Assembly: GCA_026005095.1 (NCBI GenBank)
Contig: BPKK01000001.1
Location: 362,225-426,224, forward strand
Direction: 5' to 3'
Length of the DNA stretch: 64,000 nt
Source of the DNA: Silanimonas sp.
Lineage (GTDB): Bacteria > Pseudomonadota > Gammaproteobacteria > Xanthomonadales > Xanthomonadaceae
Shown here: positions 10,601 through 19,433 of the stretch, in pieces
Position numbering within the stretch: position 1 is the first letter of the stretch
How the letters are laid out: each line of letters begins with the position of its first letter
Position numbers and translations under genes: made by a program
Notes under the pieces: model-generated
What the model saw: the letters and a program-made list of their open reading frames with translations, nothing else
Told to the model about the DNA's origin: nothing
Database searches by the model: none

Positions 10601-11587
10601 ATGGCCCTCTACGACAACATCCTCGACACCATCGGCCGCACGCCCATCGTGCGCCTGCACCGCCTGCCGCCGAAGCACGTCGAGCTCTACGTGAAGGTGG
10701 AAGCCTTCAACCCCGGCGGCTCGGTGAAAGACCGCCTCGCGCTTGCCATCGTGCTCGATGCCGAACGGCGCGGCCTGCTGAAGCCCGGCGACACCATCGT
10801 CGAGGCCACCTCGGGCAATACCGGCGTGGCGCTTGCCATGGTGGCCGCGGCCCGCGGCTACCAGTTCGTGGCGGTGATGACCGAGACCTTCTCGGTGGAG
10901 CGCCGCAAGCTGATGCGCGCCTACGGTGCCAAAGTCATCCTCACCCCGGCCGCCGAACGCGGCAGCGGCATGGTGCGCAAGGCCGAAGAGCTGGCGAGGA
11001 AACACGGCTGGTTCCTCGCCCGGCAGTTCGAGAACGAGGCCAACCCGGCCTGGCACCGCAGCACCACCGGGCCCGAGATCCTGCAGGACTTCGTGGGCCG
11101 GCGGCTCGACTACTTCGTCTCCGGCTGGGGCACCGGCGGCACCCTCACCGGCGTGGGCCAGACCCTCAAGCTCGCCCGCCCCGAGGTGAAGATCGTCAGC
11201 AGCGAACCCGCTGGCGCCCAGCTGCTCGGCGGCAAGGACTGGCAGCCGCACAAGATCCAGGGCTGGACCCCGGACTTCGTGCCCGCCGTGCTCGACCGCT
11301 CGGTGGTGGATGCCATCAAGCCGGTGGACGACCTCGTGGCCCGCGACACCGCCCGCCGCCTCGCCGCCGAGGAAGGGATCTTCGTGGGCATTTCCGCCGG
11401 CGCCACCCTGGCCGCCGCGCTGGAGGTGGCGAAGGAGGCGAAGGAAGGCTCGGTCATCCTCGCCATGCTGCCCGACACCGGCGAGCGCTACCTCAGCACG
11501 ATCCTGTTCGAAGGCATCAGCGAGGGCTCGGACGACGAGTGGCTGGCGGCGCTGGAGGCTGGGACGGCCCCGGGGAAGGCGGCCTGA
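10601..11587 (+). CDS. cysK: Cysteine synthase (O-acetylserine sulfhydrylase)
   Basis: This is a PLP enzyme that replaces the acetyl group of O-acetylserine with sulfide to give cysteine, the end point of the pathway encoded in this block. It has 328 residues. The cofactor lysine is K43 in NPGGSVKDR, the substrate loop is EATSGNTGVA, and the phosphate-binding glycine loop is SGWGTGGTLTG. It follows cysG on the same strand and is probably co-transcribed. It could also use related acceptors such as O-phosphoserine or thiosulfate as CysM does, but length and motifs fit CysK. Confidence 0.94.
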   Translation: MALYDNILDTIGRTPIVRLHRLPPKHVELYVKVEAFNPGGSVKDRLALAIVLDAERRGLLKPGDTIVEATSGNTGVALAMVAAARGYQFVAVMTETFSVERRKLMRAYGAKVILTPAAERGSGMVRKAEELARKHGWFLARQFENEANPAWHRSTTGPEILQDFVGRRLDYFVSGWGTGGTLTGVGQTLKLARPEVKIVSSEPAGAQLLGGKDWQPHKIQGWTPDFVPAVLDRSVVDAIKPVDDLVARDTARRLAAEEGIFVGISAGATLAAALEVAKEAKEGSVILAMLPDTGERYLSTILFEGISEGSDDEWLAALEAGTAPGKAA

Positions 11588-11616
11588 ACGGGACACGGCG
11601 TGATGCCGAAAAATCA

Positions 11617-11668
11617 TATCGCTTCATCGCGATAAAAGGATGACACGAGACGGTGCCAGGGCTATCGT
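11617..11668 (+). promoter_or_regulatory. metX promoter with upstream inverted repeat
   Basis: The inverted repeat TATCGC-N6-GCGATA (11617-11634) lies directly upstream of a plausible sigma-70 promoter: ATGACA at 11640-11645, a 17-bp spacer, and TATCGT at 11663-11668. Transcription would start near 11675, just before the riboswitch. The position about 40-60 bp upstream of that start is typical for an activator of the LysR type. The segment 11623-11637 resembles 8935-8949 upstream of cysG. Confidence 0.5.
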
Positions 11669-11678
11669 GGCCCCACTT

Positions 11679-11795
11679 CCCATCCAGACCGGCTGAGGGA
11701 CAGGCCCGAAGACGCCGGGGCAAGCACCGCCATCCACCGTGGCGGAGCGCTGCCAATGCCTGCGGCGGGGCCTTCGGGCCATGCCGGCCGATGGG
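11679..11795 (+). ncRNA. SAM-I (S-box) riboswitch
   Basis: The leader of metX matches the S-box consensus. Stem P1 is CCCATC (11679-11684) with GATGGG (11790-11795). The strongly conserved core GAGGGACAGGCCC is followed by a CAAGC element matching the usual GGCAACC region. P3 is CCGCCA/TGGCGG (11727-11732 with 11740-11745), and the conserved CTGCCAATGCCTGC follows. P4 is GGCC-TTCG-GGCC (11769-11780). A hairpin GCCTG/CAGGC follows just downstream without a U-run, so control of translation is more likely than termination. SAM binding would switch off metX-metB when methionine is plentiful. Confidence 0.9.
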
Positions 11796-11872
11796 TCGCC
11801 CGGCGCCTGCCCCCAGGCACCCGCGCGGCCCCACGCCGGCCGCCGCAGGGGATGGGCCACCGGAGCCCCGCC

Positions 11873-12949
11873 ATGCCCCTCACCGCCGCCCTCGATTCCC
11901 CCGCCCCAGTTTCGCCCCCTCTACCGGCATCTGCCCCCACCGTCCCCCGGCGCGAAGGCGTGCTCGCCACCCAACTCGCCCTGCGGCGGGCCGGCGTGCA
12001 GCGCCTGCACCTGCGCTGGCGCCTCATCGGCGCCGAGGGCGCCCCGGTGCATGCCGTGCTCGGCGGCATCTCGGCCACCCGCCATGTCGCCGCCGTGGCG
12101 GAGGACGAACCCGCCGGCTGGTGGCAGGCACAGGTGGGGCCGGGCCGGCCTTTCGACCTCGCGCACTGCCGGGTGCTCAGCTTCGACTGGGTGGGCCGCG
12201 ACGGCAGCCTCGACGCCCCCATCGCCACCCAGGACCAGGCCGATGCGCTGGCCGTGCTGCTCGACCACCTCGGCCTTGAACGCCTGGCCTCCGTCGTCGG
12301 CAGCAGCTACGGGGCGATGGTGGCGCTCGCCTTCGCCGAGCGCTACCCGGCCCTGGTCGAGCGCCTGGTGCTGATCAGCGGCGGCGAGCGCGCCGACCCC
12401 TATGCCGCGGCCTGGCGGGCCCTGCAGCGCAAGGTGCTGGACCTGGGCCAGGACCGCCCCGAGGCCGTGGCCCTGGCGCGCCAATTCGCCATGCTGAGCT
12501 ACCGCACGCCGGAGGAGTTCGCCCAGCGCTTCGAGGCCGAGCCCCGCTGGCAGGGCGGGCGCCTGCGCTGCGCCGCCGAGGACTACCTCGAGGCCGCCGG
12601 CGCGCGCTTCGCCGCCGTGTTCAGTCCGATCGCCTTCCGCCGCCTCTCCGAATCGATCGACCAGCACCGGGTCGATCCGGCGCGCATCCGTACCCCGGCC
12701 ACGGTGATCGGCGTCGAGGAGGACCGGCTGGTGCCCCTGCAGAGCCTGCGCCGGCTGGCCCTTGCGCTCGGCGGCCCTGCCGAGTTCGCGGTGATCCGCT
12801 CGCTCTACGGTCACGACGCCTTCCTGAAGGAGCCCGAGCAGATCGCCCGCCTGCTGTCCCGGGCCCTCGCTCCGCAGGCCGGTACGGCCACGCCGCCCCC
12901 CGCGCCTCATCCCTCCCCTCTTCTCTCCCCGCCCAAGGCCCCCGCATGA
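11873..12949 (+). CDS. metX: Homoserine O-succinyl/acetyltransferase, MetX family
   Basis: This is an alpha/beta-hydrolase-fold acyltransferase that activates homoserine for methionine synthesis. It has 358 residues from the ATG at 11873, which has GGAG 7 bases upstream; the earlier in-frame ATG at 11756 lies inside the riboswitch and is rejected. The nucleophile elbow is GSSYGAM with Ser145, and the catalytic Asp and His are expected near EEDRLVP and LYGHDAF. It overlaps metB by ATGA. The SAM-I riboswitch and metB partner support a homoserine substrate. In this lineage MetX-fold enzymes often use succinyl-CoA, and some relatives acylate serine instead, so donor and acceptor are inferred. Confidence 0.9.
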   Translation: MPLTAALDSPAPVSPPLPASAPTVPRREGVLATQLALRRAGVQRLHLRWRLIGAEGAPVHAVLGGISATRHVAAVAEDEPAGWWQAQVGPGRPFDLAHCRVLSFDWVGRDGSLDAPIATQDQADALAVLLDHLGLERLASVVGSSYGAMVALAFAERYPALVERLVLISGGERADPYAAAWRALQRKVLDLGQDRPEAVALARQFAMLSYRTPEEFAQRFEAEPRWQGGRLRCAAEDYLEAAGARFAAVFSPIAFRRLSESIDQHRVDPARIRTPATVIGVEEDRLVPLQSLRRLALALGGPAEFAVIRSLYGHDAFLKEPEQIARLLSRALAPQAGTATPPPAPHPSPLLSPPKAPA

Positions 12950-14139
12950 GCCGCTTCGAACCCGCCACCCGCGCCGTGCGCGCCGGCATCGACACCGACA
13001 CCGCCCACGGTGCGGTGGTGCCGCCGATCGTGCTGTCCTCCAACTTCAGCTTCGAGGCCTTCGGCGAGAAGCGGCGCTACGACTACACCCGTAGCGGCAA
13101 CCCCACCCGCGACCTGCTGGGCGAGGCGCTCGCCGGACTCGAGGGCGGAGCGGGCGGCATCGTCACCGCCACCGGCATGGCGGCGATCACCCTGGTACTG
13201 AGCCTGCTCGAACCGGGCCAACGCCTCGTCGTGCCGCACGATGCCTACGGCGGCAGCTGGCGCCTGTTCAACGCGCTGGCGAGGAAGGGCGCCTTCGAGC
13301 TCCTCACCATCGACTTCACCTGTCCGCGCCAGCTCAGCCAGGCGCTCGACCCGGCCCCGGCCCTGGTCTGGATCGAGACGCCCTCGAACCCGCTCTTGCG
13401 CATCACCGACCTGCGCTTCGTCGCCGAGGCCGCGAAGCGCGCCGGGGCGCTGGTGGTGGTGGACAACACCTTCCTCTCGCCCGCCCTGCAGACCCCCCTC
13501 GATTTCGGCGCCGACCTCGTGGTGCATTCGACCACGAAGTACATCAACGGCCACAGCGACGTGGTGGGCGGCGCGGTGGTGGCAAAAACACCGGAACTGC
13601 ACGAACGCCTCACCTGGTGGGCCAATGCCCTCGGACTCACCGGCTCGCCCTTCGATGCCTTCCTCACCCTGCGCGGGCTGCGCACCCTCGATGCCCGCCT
13701 GCGGGTGCACCAGGAGAACGCCGAGGCGCTGGTGGCGCAGCTCGTCGGCCACGAGGCGGTGGCCGCGGTGCACTATCCGGGCCTTCCTTCGCACCCTGGC
13801 CATGCGCTGGCCGCCCGGCAGCAGCGCGGCTTCGGCGCCATGCTGAGCTTCGAGCTGCGCGGCGGCGAGGCGGCGGCGCGGGCCTTCTGCGAGGGCCTGC
13901 GCCACTTCACCCTCGCCGAGTCGCTGGGCGGTGTGGAGAGCCTCGTCGCCCACCCCGCCACCATGACCCATGCCGCCATGAGCCCCGAGGCCCGCACTGC
14001 CGCCGGCATCGGCGAGGGCCTGCTGCGGCTCTCGGTGGGCATCGAACACCACCGCGACCTCGAGGCCGACCTCGCGGCCGGGCTGGCGCGGGCGACCCGG
14101 GTGGCCGCGGCGGCCGGGCGCGAAGCGGCCTCGGGCTGA
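12946..14139 (+). CDS. metB: Cystathionine gamma-synthase / O-succinylhomoserine sulfhydrylase, trans-sulfuration PLP enzyme
   Basis: This PLP enzyme of the Cys/Met metabolism family has 397 residues. It joins activated homoserine with cysteine to give cystathionine, or with sulfide to give homocysteine. The cofactor lysine is K198 in HSTTKYINGHSD; YDYTRSGNPT and TGMAAI are the usual N-terminal signatures, and the C-terminus has SLGGVESL. It is translationally coupled to metX and shares its SAM-I riboswitch, so a methionine-forming direction is favoured over cystathionine gamma-lyase activity. Sequence alone does not settle cysteine versus sulfide as thiol donor. Confidence 0.9.
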   Translation: MSRFEPATRAVRAGIDTDTAHGAVVPPIVLSSNFSFEAFGEKRRYDYTRSGNPTRDLLGEALAGLEGGAGGIVTATGMAAITLVLSLLEPGQRLVVPHDAYGGSWRLFNALARKGAFELLTIDFTCPRQLSQALDPAPALVWIETPSNPLLRITDLRFVAEAAKRAGALVVVDNTFLSPALQTPLDFGADLVVHSTTKYINGHSDVVGGAVVAKTPELHERLTWWANALGLTGSPFDAFLTLRGLRTLDARLRVHQENAEALVAQLVGHEAVAAVHYPGLPSHPGHALAARQQRGFGAMLSFELRGGEAAARAFCEGLRHFTLAESLGGVESLVAHPATMTHAAMSPEARTAAGIGEGLLRLSVGIEHHRDLEADLAAGLARATRVAAAAGREAASG

Positions 14140-14224
14140 GGCGGCGCCAGACGGGTCTGCACCGCCCCCGAGCCGGGATCCGGTGCGGATTTGCTAGGCT
14201 TGGCGCCCCTTTACGAGACCTTCC

Positions 14225-14244
14225 GACCGGCCCCAGGGCCGGTC
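14225..14244 (+). promoter_or_regulatory. Hairpin in the valS leader
   Basis: A perfect palindrome GACCGGCCCCAGGGCCGGTC (arms of 9 bases around CA) ends 9 bp before the valS start codon, in the place where a ribosome-binding site would normally lie. A TAGGCT sequence upstream near 14197 could be the -10. A stem here would hinder ribosome loading unless melted; whether it regulates valS is unknown. Confidence 0.4.
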
Positions 14245-14253
14245 GCGCGCCGC

Positions 14254-17067
14254 ATGGACAAGAGCTTCGAGCCCAGCACCTTCGAATCGAAGTGGTACGC
14301 CCACTGGGAAGCCACCGGCCTGTTCAAGCCCTCCGGCGATGCCTCGAAGCCGGCCTACAGCATCCTGCTGCCGCCGCCGAACGTCACCGGCACCCTGCAC
14401 ATGGGCCATGCCTTCCAGCACACCCTGATGGACACGCTCATCCGCTACCACCGGATGCGTGGCTTCGACACCCTCTGGCAGCTCGGCACCGACCATGCCG
14501 GCATCGCCACCGAGATGGTGGTCTCGCGCAACCTGCATCTCGCGGGCAAGGGCGAGACCCGCGACGGCCTTGGCCGCGAGAAGTTCGTCGAGAAGGTCTG
14601 GGAGTGGAAGCAGGAGTCCGGTGACACCATCGAGCGGCAGATGCGCCGCCTCGGCAGCTCCGGCGACTGGTCGCGCAGCGTGTTCACCATGGACCCGATG
14701 CCCTCGAAGGCCGTGGTCGAGACCTTCGTCCGCCTGTATGAGCAAGGCTATATCTACCGCGGCAAGAAGCTGGTCAACTGGGACCCGGTGCTGAAGACCG
14801 CGATCTCCGACCTCGAGGTGGTGAGCGAGGAGGAGAACGGCCAGCTGTGGTCGATCCGCTATCCGCTGGTCGATGCCACCTACGAGCACGTCGAGCGCGA
14901 TGCCGAGGGCAACGTGACCCTGCGCGAGACCCGTGACTACCTCGTGGTCGCCACCACCCGCCCGGAGACGATGCTCGGCGACGTGGCGGTGATGGTGCAC
15001 CCCGAGGACACACGCTACGCCCACCTCGTCGGCAGGCAGGTGCGCCTTCCGCTCTGCGACCGCAGCATCCCGGTGATCGCCGATGCCTACGTCGACCGCA
15101 GCTTCGGTACCGGCGTGGTGAAGGTCACCCCGGCGCACGATTTCAACGACTACGCAGTAGGCCAGCGGCATGGCCTGCCAATGATCAATCTGTTCACCGA
15201 CACGGCGCATCTGAACGAAGCAGCCCCCGAGCGCTTCCGTGGCCTCGACCGTTTCGAGGCCCGCAAGGCCGTTCTAGCCGAACTGGAAGCAGAAGGCCTG
15301 CTGGTCGAGGCCAGGCCGCACACGCTGATGGTGCCGCGCGGCGACCGCACCGGGCAGGTGATCGAACCCTATCTCACCGACCAGTGGTTCGTGAGGATGG
15401 ACGCGTTCGCGAGGCAGGGCCTTGCCGCCGTCGAGAGCGGCCGCGTGCGCTTCGTGCCCGACACCTGGACCAGCACCTACCGGCACTGGCTGGAGAACAT
15501 CCAGGACTGGTGCATCAGCCGTCAGCTCTGGTGGGGCCACCGCATCCCGGCCTGGTACGACGAGGCCGGCCGAGTCTACGTCGGCCGCGACGAGGCCGAG
15601 GTACGGGCGAAGCATGGCCTCGGCGCCGAAGCGTCGCCGCTGCGCCAGGACAGCGACGTGCTGGAGACCTGGTTCAGCTCGGCCCTCTGGCCGCATGCCA
15701 CCATGGGCTGGCCCGATCCCGAGGCCATGGCCGCGCGCGGCTTCGACCGCTACCTGCCCTCCTCGGTGCTGGTCACCGGCTTCGACATCATCTTCTTCTG
15801 GGTGGCCCGGATGATCATGATGACCGGGCACTTCACCGGCGAGGTGCCGTTCAAGGACGTCTACATCACCGGTCTGGTCCGCGACAAGGACGGCCAGAAG
15901 ATGTCGAAGTCGAAGGGCAACGTGCTCGATCCCATCGATCTCATCGACGGTATCAGCCTCGAAGCGCTCGTCGCCAAGCGCACCAGCGGCCTGATGAAGC
16001 CGAGCGACGCGCCGAAGATCGAAAAGGCCACGCGCAAGGAGTTCCCGAACGGCATCCCGGCTTTCGGCGCCGATGCCCTGCGCTTCACCTTCGCCTCGTT
16101 GGCCACTCATGGCCGCGACATCAAGTTCGATCTCGCCCGCTGCGAGGGCTACAAGAACTTCTGTAACAAGCTGTGGAACGCTGCGCGCTTCGTGCTGATG
16201 AATACCGAGGGCTTCACCGCCTCGGGCGTACCCACGCCGACCACGGACGCGGAGCGCTGGATCCTCGACCGCCTGCAGCACCTGCTGCGCGAGGTGGAGA
16301 CGCAGTTCGCCGCCTACCGCTTCGATCTTGCCTCGCAGGCCATGTACGAGTTCGTCTGGAACGAGGTCTGCGACTGGTTCCTGGAGCTTGCGAAACCGGC
16401 CCTGCAGGGCAGTGATGCCGCCGCCATCGCCTCGACCCGCCACACCCTGCTCTTCGTTCTCGAGCAGAGCCTGCGCGTGCTGCACCCGCTGATGCCCTTC
16501 ATCACCGAGGAGATCTGGTCGCACGTCGCGCCGAAGCTCGGCCTCGGCGGCGGCTCGATCAGCGTGCAGGCCTACCCCACTTTCGATGCCGCGCTCACCG
16601 ACGCCCGTGCCGCTGCCGACATCGAGTGGCTGAAGTCTGCGATCAGCGCCCTGCGCTCGATCCGCAGCCAGCTTGGCGTGCCGCCGGGCAAGACCGTGCC
16701 CCTGCTGCTGTCCGGCAAAGGTGATGCGGCGCAGATCGAGCGCCACGCCACGGGCCTTGCCTTCCTCGCCCGGCTCGAGTCGATCGACTGGGTGCAGGGC
16801 GATCCGCCCCCAGCGGCTGCCGCAGTACTCGGCGAACTCACTCTGCTGGTGCCGCTCGAAGGCCTCGTCGATCTGGAGGCCGAGCGCGCCCGGCTCGACA
16901 AGGAAATCCGGCGCGTCGAGGGCGAGATCGCCAAGTGCAACGGCAAGCTGGGCTCGGAGACCTTCGTGGCCAATGCGCCGGCCGCCGTGGTCGAACAGGA
17001 GCGCCGGCGCCTCGCCGAGTGGTCGACGATGCTGGAAGGCCTCAAGGCCAACCGCGGGCGCCTGTAA
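14254..17067 (+). CDS. valS: Valyl-tRNA synthetase
   Basis: This is a class I aminoacyl-tRNA synthetase that charges tRNA-Val and edits mischarged threonine. It has 937 residues from the ATG at 14254; the frame opens at 14191 but the upstream codons look unlike the family. HMGH (HIGH motif) is at residues 49-52 and KMSKS at 549-553. The CP1 editing domain lies between them, with the conserved [10 protein letters not shown]. The C-terminal coiled-coil arm (residues about 870-937, many Arg/Glu/Lys) is typical of ValRS and contacts tRNA. It stands alone with its own leader hairpin. Confidence 0.97.
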   Translation: MDKSFEPSTFESKWYAHWEATGLFKPSGDASKPAYSILLPPPNVTGTLHMGHAFQHTLMDTLIRYHRMRGFDTLWQLGTDHAGIATEMVVSRNLHLAGKGETRDGLGREKFVEKVWEWKQESGDTIERQMRRLGSSGDWSRSVFTMDPMPSKAVVETFVRLYEQGYIYRGKKLVNWDPVLKTAISDLEVVSEEENGQLWSIRYPLVDATYEHVERDAEGNVTLRETRDYLVVATTRPETMLGDVAVMVHPEDTRYAHLVGRQVRLPLCDRSIPVIADAYVDRSFGTGVVKVTPAHDFNDYAVGQRHGLPMINLFTDTAHLNEAAPERFRGLDRFEARKAVLAELEAEGLLVEARPHTLMVPRGDRTGQVIEPYLTDQWFVRMDAFARQGLAAVESGRVRFVPDTWTSTYRHWLENIQDWCISRQLWWGHRIPAWYDEAGRVYVGRDEAEVRAKHGLGAEASPLRQDSDVLETWFSSALWPHATMGWPDPEAMAARGFDRYLPSSVLVTGFDIIFFWVARMIMMTGHFTGEVPFKDVYITGLVRDKDGQKMSKSKGNVLDPIDLIDGISLEALVAKRTSGLMKPSDAPKIEKATRKEFPNGIPAFGADALRFTFASLATHGRDIKFDLARCEGYKNFCNKLWNAARFVLMNTEGFTASGVPTPTTDAERWILDRLQHLLREVETQFAAYRFDLASQAMYEFVWNEVCDWFLELAKPALQGSDAAAIASTRHTLLFVLEQSLRVLHPLMPFITEEIWSHVAPKLGLGGGSISVQAYPTFDAALTDARAAADIEWLKSAISALRSIRSQLGVPPGKTVPLLLSGKGDAAQIERHATGLAFLARLESIDWVQGDPPPAAAAVLGELTLLVPLEGLVDLEAERARLDKEIRRVEGEIAKCNGKLGSETFVANAPAAVVEQERRRLAEWSTMLEGLKANRGRL

Positions 17068-17153
17068 CCCCGACGGGCATCAGTCTGAACGGGGACCCCG
17101 TCGTCCCGCTGCCGCACTGGCGGGCTCGAGCTGTTTGGGGCAGGCTGGACGCG

Positions 17154-17816
17154 ATGACCGACCTCAGCCTGCACGGACTGGCCCACGCCCTGCGCGACGA
17201 GCGCTGGAGCGCGATCACCCACGGCGCGGGGGCGGTGCTCTCGGTGGCCGGGGCAGCGGTGCTGATCACCCTCGCGGCCCTCTGGGGCGATGGCTGGCAG
17301 CTCGCCAGTGCGATCGTCTTCAGTATCACTCTGGTGCTGCTCTACACCGCGTCCACCCTGTACCACGCTGCGCCCTTCAAGACCGCGCTGAAGGCACGCC
17401 TCAAGCTGCTGGACCACTGCGCGATCTACCTGCTGATCGCCGGCACTTACACCCCGGTCACCCTGGTCGGCCTGCGCGAAGACGGCACAGGCTGGTGGCT
17501 GTTCGGCGCGATCTGGATCCTGGCCATCGGCGGCGTAGTGTTCAAGCTGCTGACCCGGGGGCGCTTCAAGCTGCTCTCCACCCTGATCTACATCGCCATG
17601 GGCTGGCTGGCCATCGTCGCCATCAAGCCGATGACCGAGCAGCTCAGCACCTGGGCCCTGCTGTGGATCTTCTCCGGCGGCGTGGCCTACACGCTCGGCA
17701 CCCTGTTCTACCTGAGCCGCCGCATCCGCTACACCCACACCATCTGGCACGGCTTCGTGCTGGCCGGCAGCGGCCTACACTTCGCGGCGGTGGCAACCCT
17801 GGCCTGGGGGCACTGA
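17154..17816 (+). CDS. Hemolysin III / TrhA family membrane protein
   Basis: This is a 220-residue, seven-helix membrane protein of the HlyIII/PAQR superfamily. Family landmarks include ITHGAGAVLS near the N-terminus with a conserved His, STLYHA in the second segment, LDHCAIYLLIAGTYTP in the third, and IWHGFVLAG near the end; these His and Asp residues form the metal site in PAQR proteins. The start is taken at the MTDLSLHGLAHAL methionine because the longer frame overlaps valS. Despite the family name, most bacterial members are not shown to lyse cells, and a role in membrane lipid homeostasis has been proposed. It stands between valS and the convergent rimI. Confidence 0.88.
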   Translation: MTDLSLHGLAHALRDERWSAITHGAGAVLSVAGAAVLITLAALWGDGWQLASAIVFSITLVLLYTASTLYHAAPFKTALKARLKLLDHCAIYLLIAGTYTPVTLVGLREDGTGWWLFGAIWILAIGGVVFKLLTRGRFKLLSTLIYIAMGWLAIVAIKPMTEQLSTWALLWIFSGGVAYTLGTLFYLSRRIRYTHTIWHGFVLAGSGLHFAAVATLAWGH

Positions 17817-17824
17817 GCGGCCGC

Positions 17825-18304
17825 CTAGCGCTCCGGCGGAAGCAGTTCCATCGCCATCACGATCGCGTCCTCCCGCCCATCCTTGGCCGGGTAGTAGCGC
17901 GGCCGCTGGCCGATCTCGTTGAAGCCCTCGCTGGCGTACAAGGCGATCGCGGCCGGGTTCGAGGGCCGCACCTCGAGGAAAACCCGGTCGGCCATGTGCC
18001 AGCGCGCCAAGTCGATCATCCGCTTCAGCAGCCACCGGCCAAGGCCGCGGCGCTGCCAGGCCGGGTCGACGCACAGGTTCAGCAGATGCGCCTCGTCGGC
18101 ACCGATGCTGAGCACGCCGTAGCCCAGCAGGCCCTCGGCCGACTCCGCCACCCAACACTGGTAACCCGCGCCCAGGCAGTCACGGAAGATGCCCGGTGTC
18201 CAGGGGAAGGCATAGGCCCGCGCCTCGATCGCGGCCACCAGCGGCACATCGACCTGCCGCATCGGCCGGAACTGCACCGCCTCCTGCAGCCGTGCGGCGG
18301 CCAT
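17825..18304 (-). CDS. rimI: Ribosomal protein S18-alanine N-acetyltransferase
   Basis: This GNAT acetyltransferase of 159 residues acetylates the N-terminal alanine of ribosomal protein S18. The acetyl-CoA-binding signature is in LCVDPAWQRRGLGRWLL, preceded by the typical RimI stretch AEEAHLLNL-like (here ADEAHLLNL). The C-terminal half has FLEVRPSNPAAIALYASEGF, diagnostic of RimI. It follows a holD-like gene by a few bases, matching the holD-rimI order of enterobacteria. Other GNATs are similar, but the VRPSN motif makes RimI the best call. Confidence 0.9.
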   Translation of the reverse strand: MAAARLQEAVQFRPMRQVDVPLVAAIEARAYAFPWTPGIFRDCLGAGYQCWVAESAEGLLGYGVLSIGADEAHLLNLCVDPAWQRRGLGRWLLKRMIDLARWHMADRVFLEVRPSNPAAIALYASEGFNEIGQRPRYYPAKDGREDAIVMAMELLPPER

Positions 18305-18310
18305 ACGCCT

Positions 18311-18562
18311 TCAGCCTCCGCGCCGCCATTCGCGCACACGGCGCCAGAGGGCCCGCTTGAAGGCGGCGTCCCGCGGCGTGCCCTCGGGCGCCGGCCACTC
18401 CTGCCAGAGGGCCCCGACCCAGCGCTCCAGCCGGGCCCGCAGGACCGGCGGCAGCCCACGCTCGGCCAGCCGTGGGATCGCCACGGGTACGGCCCCGCGC
18501 CTCACCCAGAGCGGATAGCCCATGGCCTCGAGACTACGGCGGACAAGCGGCCCCGGATTCAT
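18311..18562 (-). CDS. Small protein, possible DNA polymerase III psi subunit (HolD-like)
   Basis: This 83-residue protein begins MNPGPLVRRSLEAMGYPLW and continues [11 protein letters not shown]. The pattern of a short helix, a Met-Gly-Tyr/Ile turn, a tryptophan, two arginines and an AIP strand resembles the N-terminus of HolD, which anchors psi to the clamp loader, and holD precedes rimI in E. coli. The C-terminal half is Arg- and Trp-rich and not recognisable. It is shorter than E. coli HolD (137 residues). It overlaps pssA by ATGA. The functional call is tentative; the reading frame itself is well supported by its tight packing. Confidence 0.5.
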   Translation of the reverse strand: MNPGPLVRRSLEAMGYPLWVRRGAVPVAIPRLAERGLPPVLRARLERWVGALWQEWPAPEGTPRDAAFKRALWRRVREWRRGG

Positions 18563-19341
18563 GGCGTCCCCGCTCCCGGTGGCGTGGCCAGGCGGCGGCG
18601 CTGCCACAGCCAGAGCACAGGGCCGCTGAGCACATAGGCCATGGCAACCACGAACACCACTTTGGCCGCATCGATCAGCAGCGCCACCAGCACCGCCACC
18701 ACCAGCAGCATGAACCAGAACGGCACCCGATCGCCGGGCCAGGCCTTGAAGCTGAAGAAGCGGATGCGGCTGACCATCAGCAGGGCGCAGGCCACGGTGA
18801 CCGCCAGCGCCACCCAGCGCATCTCGTCCCCGGTATAACCGAGACTGGTGAGGCACCAGACCACGCTGATCATGGTGCCGGCCGAGGCCGGGCTGGCCAG
18901 GCCGATGAACCAACGCTTGTCGGTCGAGCCAGCGGAGACGTTGAAGCGGGCAAGCCGCAGGGCGGCGCAGGCCACGTAGAGGAAGGCCGCGGCCCAGCCC
19001 ACCTTGGCCAGGGGGCCGCCGTCGAGGGTGAACTGCACCAGGGCCCAGTGGAACATGACGAGCGCCGGAGCCATGCCGAAGCTGATGAGGTCGGAGAGCG
19101 AGTCGTACTGCACCCCGAACTCGCTGGTGGTGCCGGTCATCCGCGCCACCCGGCCATCCACCCCGTCGAACAATCCGGCCACCAGCACGGCGATGCAGGC
19201 CGCCTCGAAGCGGCCATTGGCCGCGGCGAGGATGGCGTAGAAGCCGGCGAACATGTTCGCCGTGGTGAGCAGATTGGGCAGCAGATAGATGTGCCGGCTG
19301 CGCGGCCGCCGGGCCGCGGCGTCGTGGGGCAGGTCGTCCAT
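18559..19341 (-). CDS. pssA: CDP-diacylglycerol-serine O-phosphatidyltransferase
   Basis: This integral membrane enzyme of 260 residues makes phosphatidylserine, the precursor of phosphatidylethanolamine. The CDP-alcohol phosphotransferase signature DG-x2-AR-x8-G-x3-D-x3-D is complete: DGVDGRVARMTG, then EFGVQYDSLSD. Several membrane segments follow. It belongs to the type II membrane-bound family rather than the E. coli peripheral PssA. A TACACT hexamer exactly six bases upstream of the ATG suggests a leaderless transcript. The holD-like gene and rimI follow in the same direction and are probably co-transcribed. Confidence 0.93.
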   Translation of the reverse strand: MDDLPHDAAARRPRSRHIYLLPNLLTTANMFAGFYAILAAANGRFEAACIAVLVAGLFDGVDGRVARMTGTTSEFGVQYDSLSDLISFGMAPALVMFHWALVQFTLDGGPLAKVGWAAAFLYVACAALRLARFNVSAGSTDKRWFIGLASPASAGTMISVVWCLTSLGYTGDEMRWVALAVTVACALLMVSRIRFFSFKAWPGDRVPFWFMLLVVAVLVALLIDAAKVVFVVAMAYVLSGPVLWLWQRRRLATPPGAGTP

Positions 19342-19347
19342 CCCGCG

Positions 19348-19353
19348 AGTGTA
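19348..19353 (-). promoter_or_regulatory. -10 element of pssA, leaderless start
   Basis: TACACT reads on the minus strand with six bases between it and the pssA ATG, placing the expected transcription start at or next to the A of the start codon. The same spacing and hexamer occur at 37234-37239. Confidence 0.5.
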
Positions 19354-19433
19354 GCCGCTGGCGGCCGCCCCCGGCCTGCACCCCCGGCCGGGATGGCGCT
19401 ACCATGCTCCCATCCCCCTTCCGGAGCCACTCC

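Noticed and set aside
11756..11872. N-terminal extension of metX from an earlier in-frame ATG
   Set aside because: It lies inside the SAM-I riboswitch and encodes an Arg/Pro-rich stretch; the ATG at 11873 has a ribosome-binding site and begins the family sequence.
14225..14244. T-box before valS
   Set aside because: There is no T-box sequence, specifier loop or antiterminator; only a short palindrome is present.
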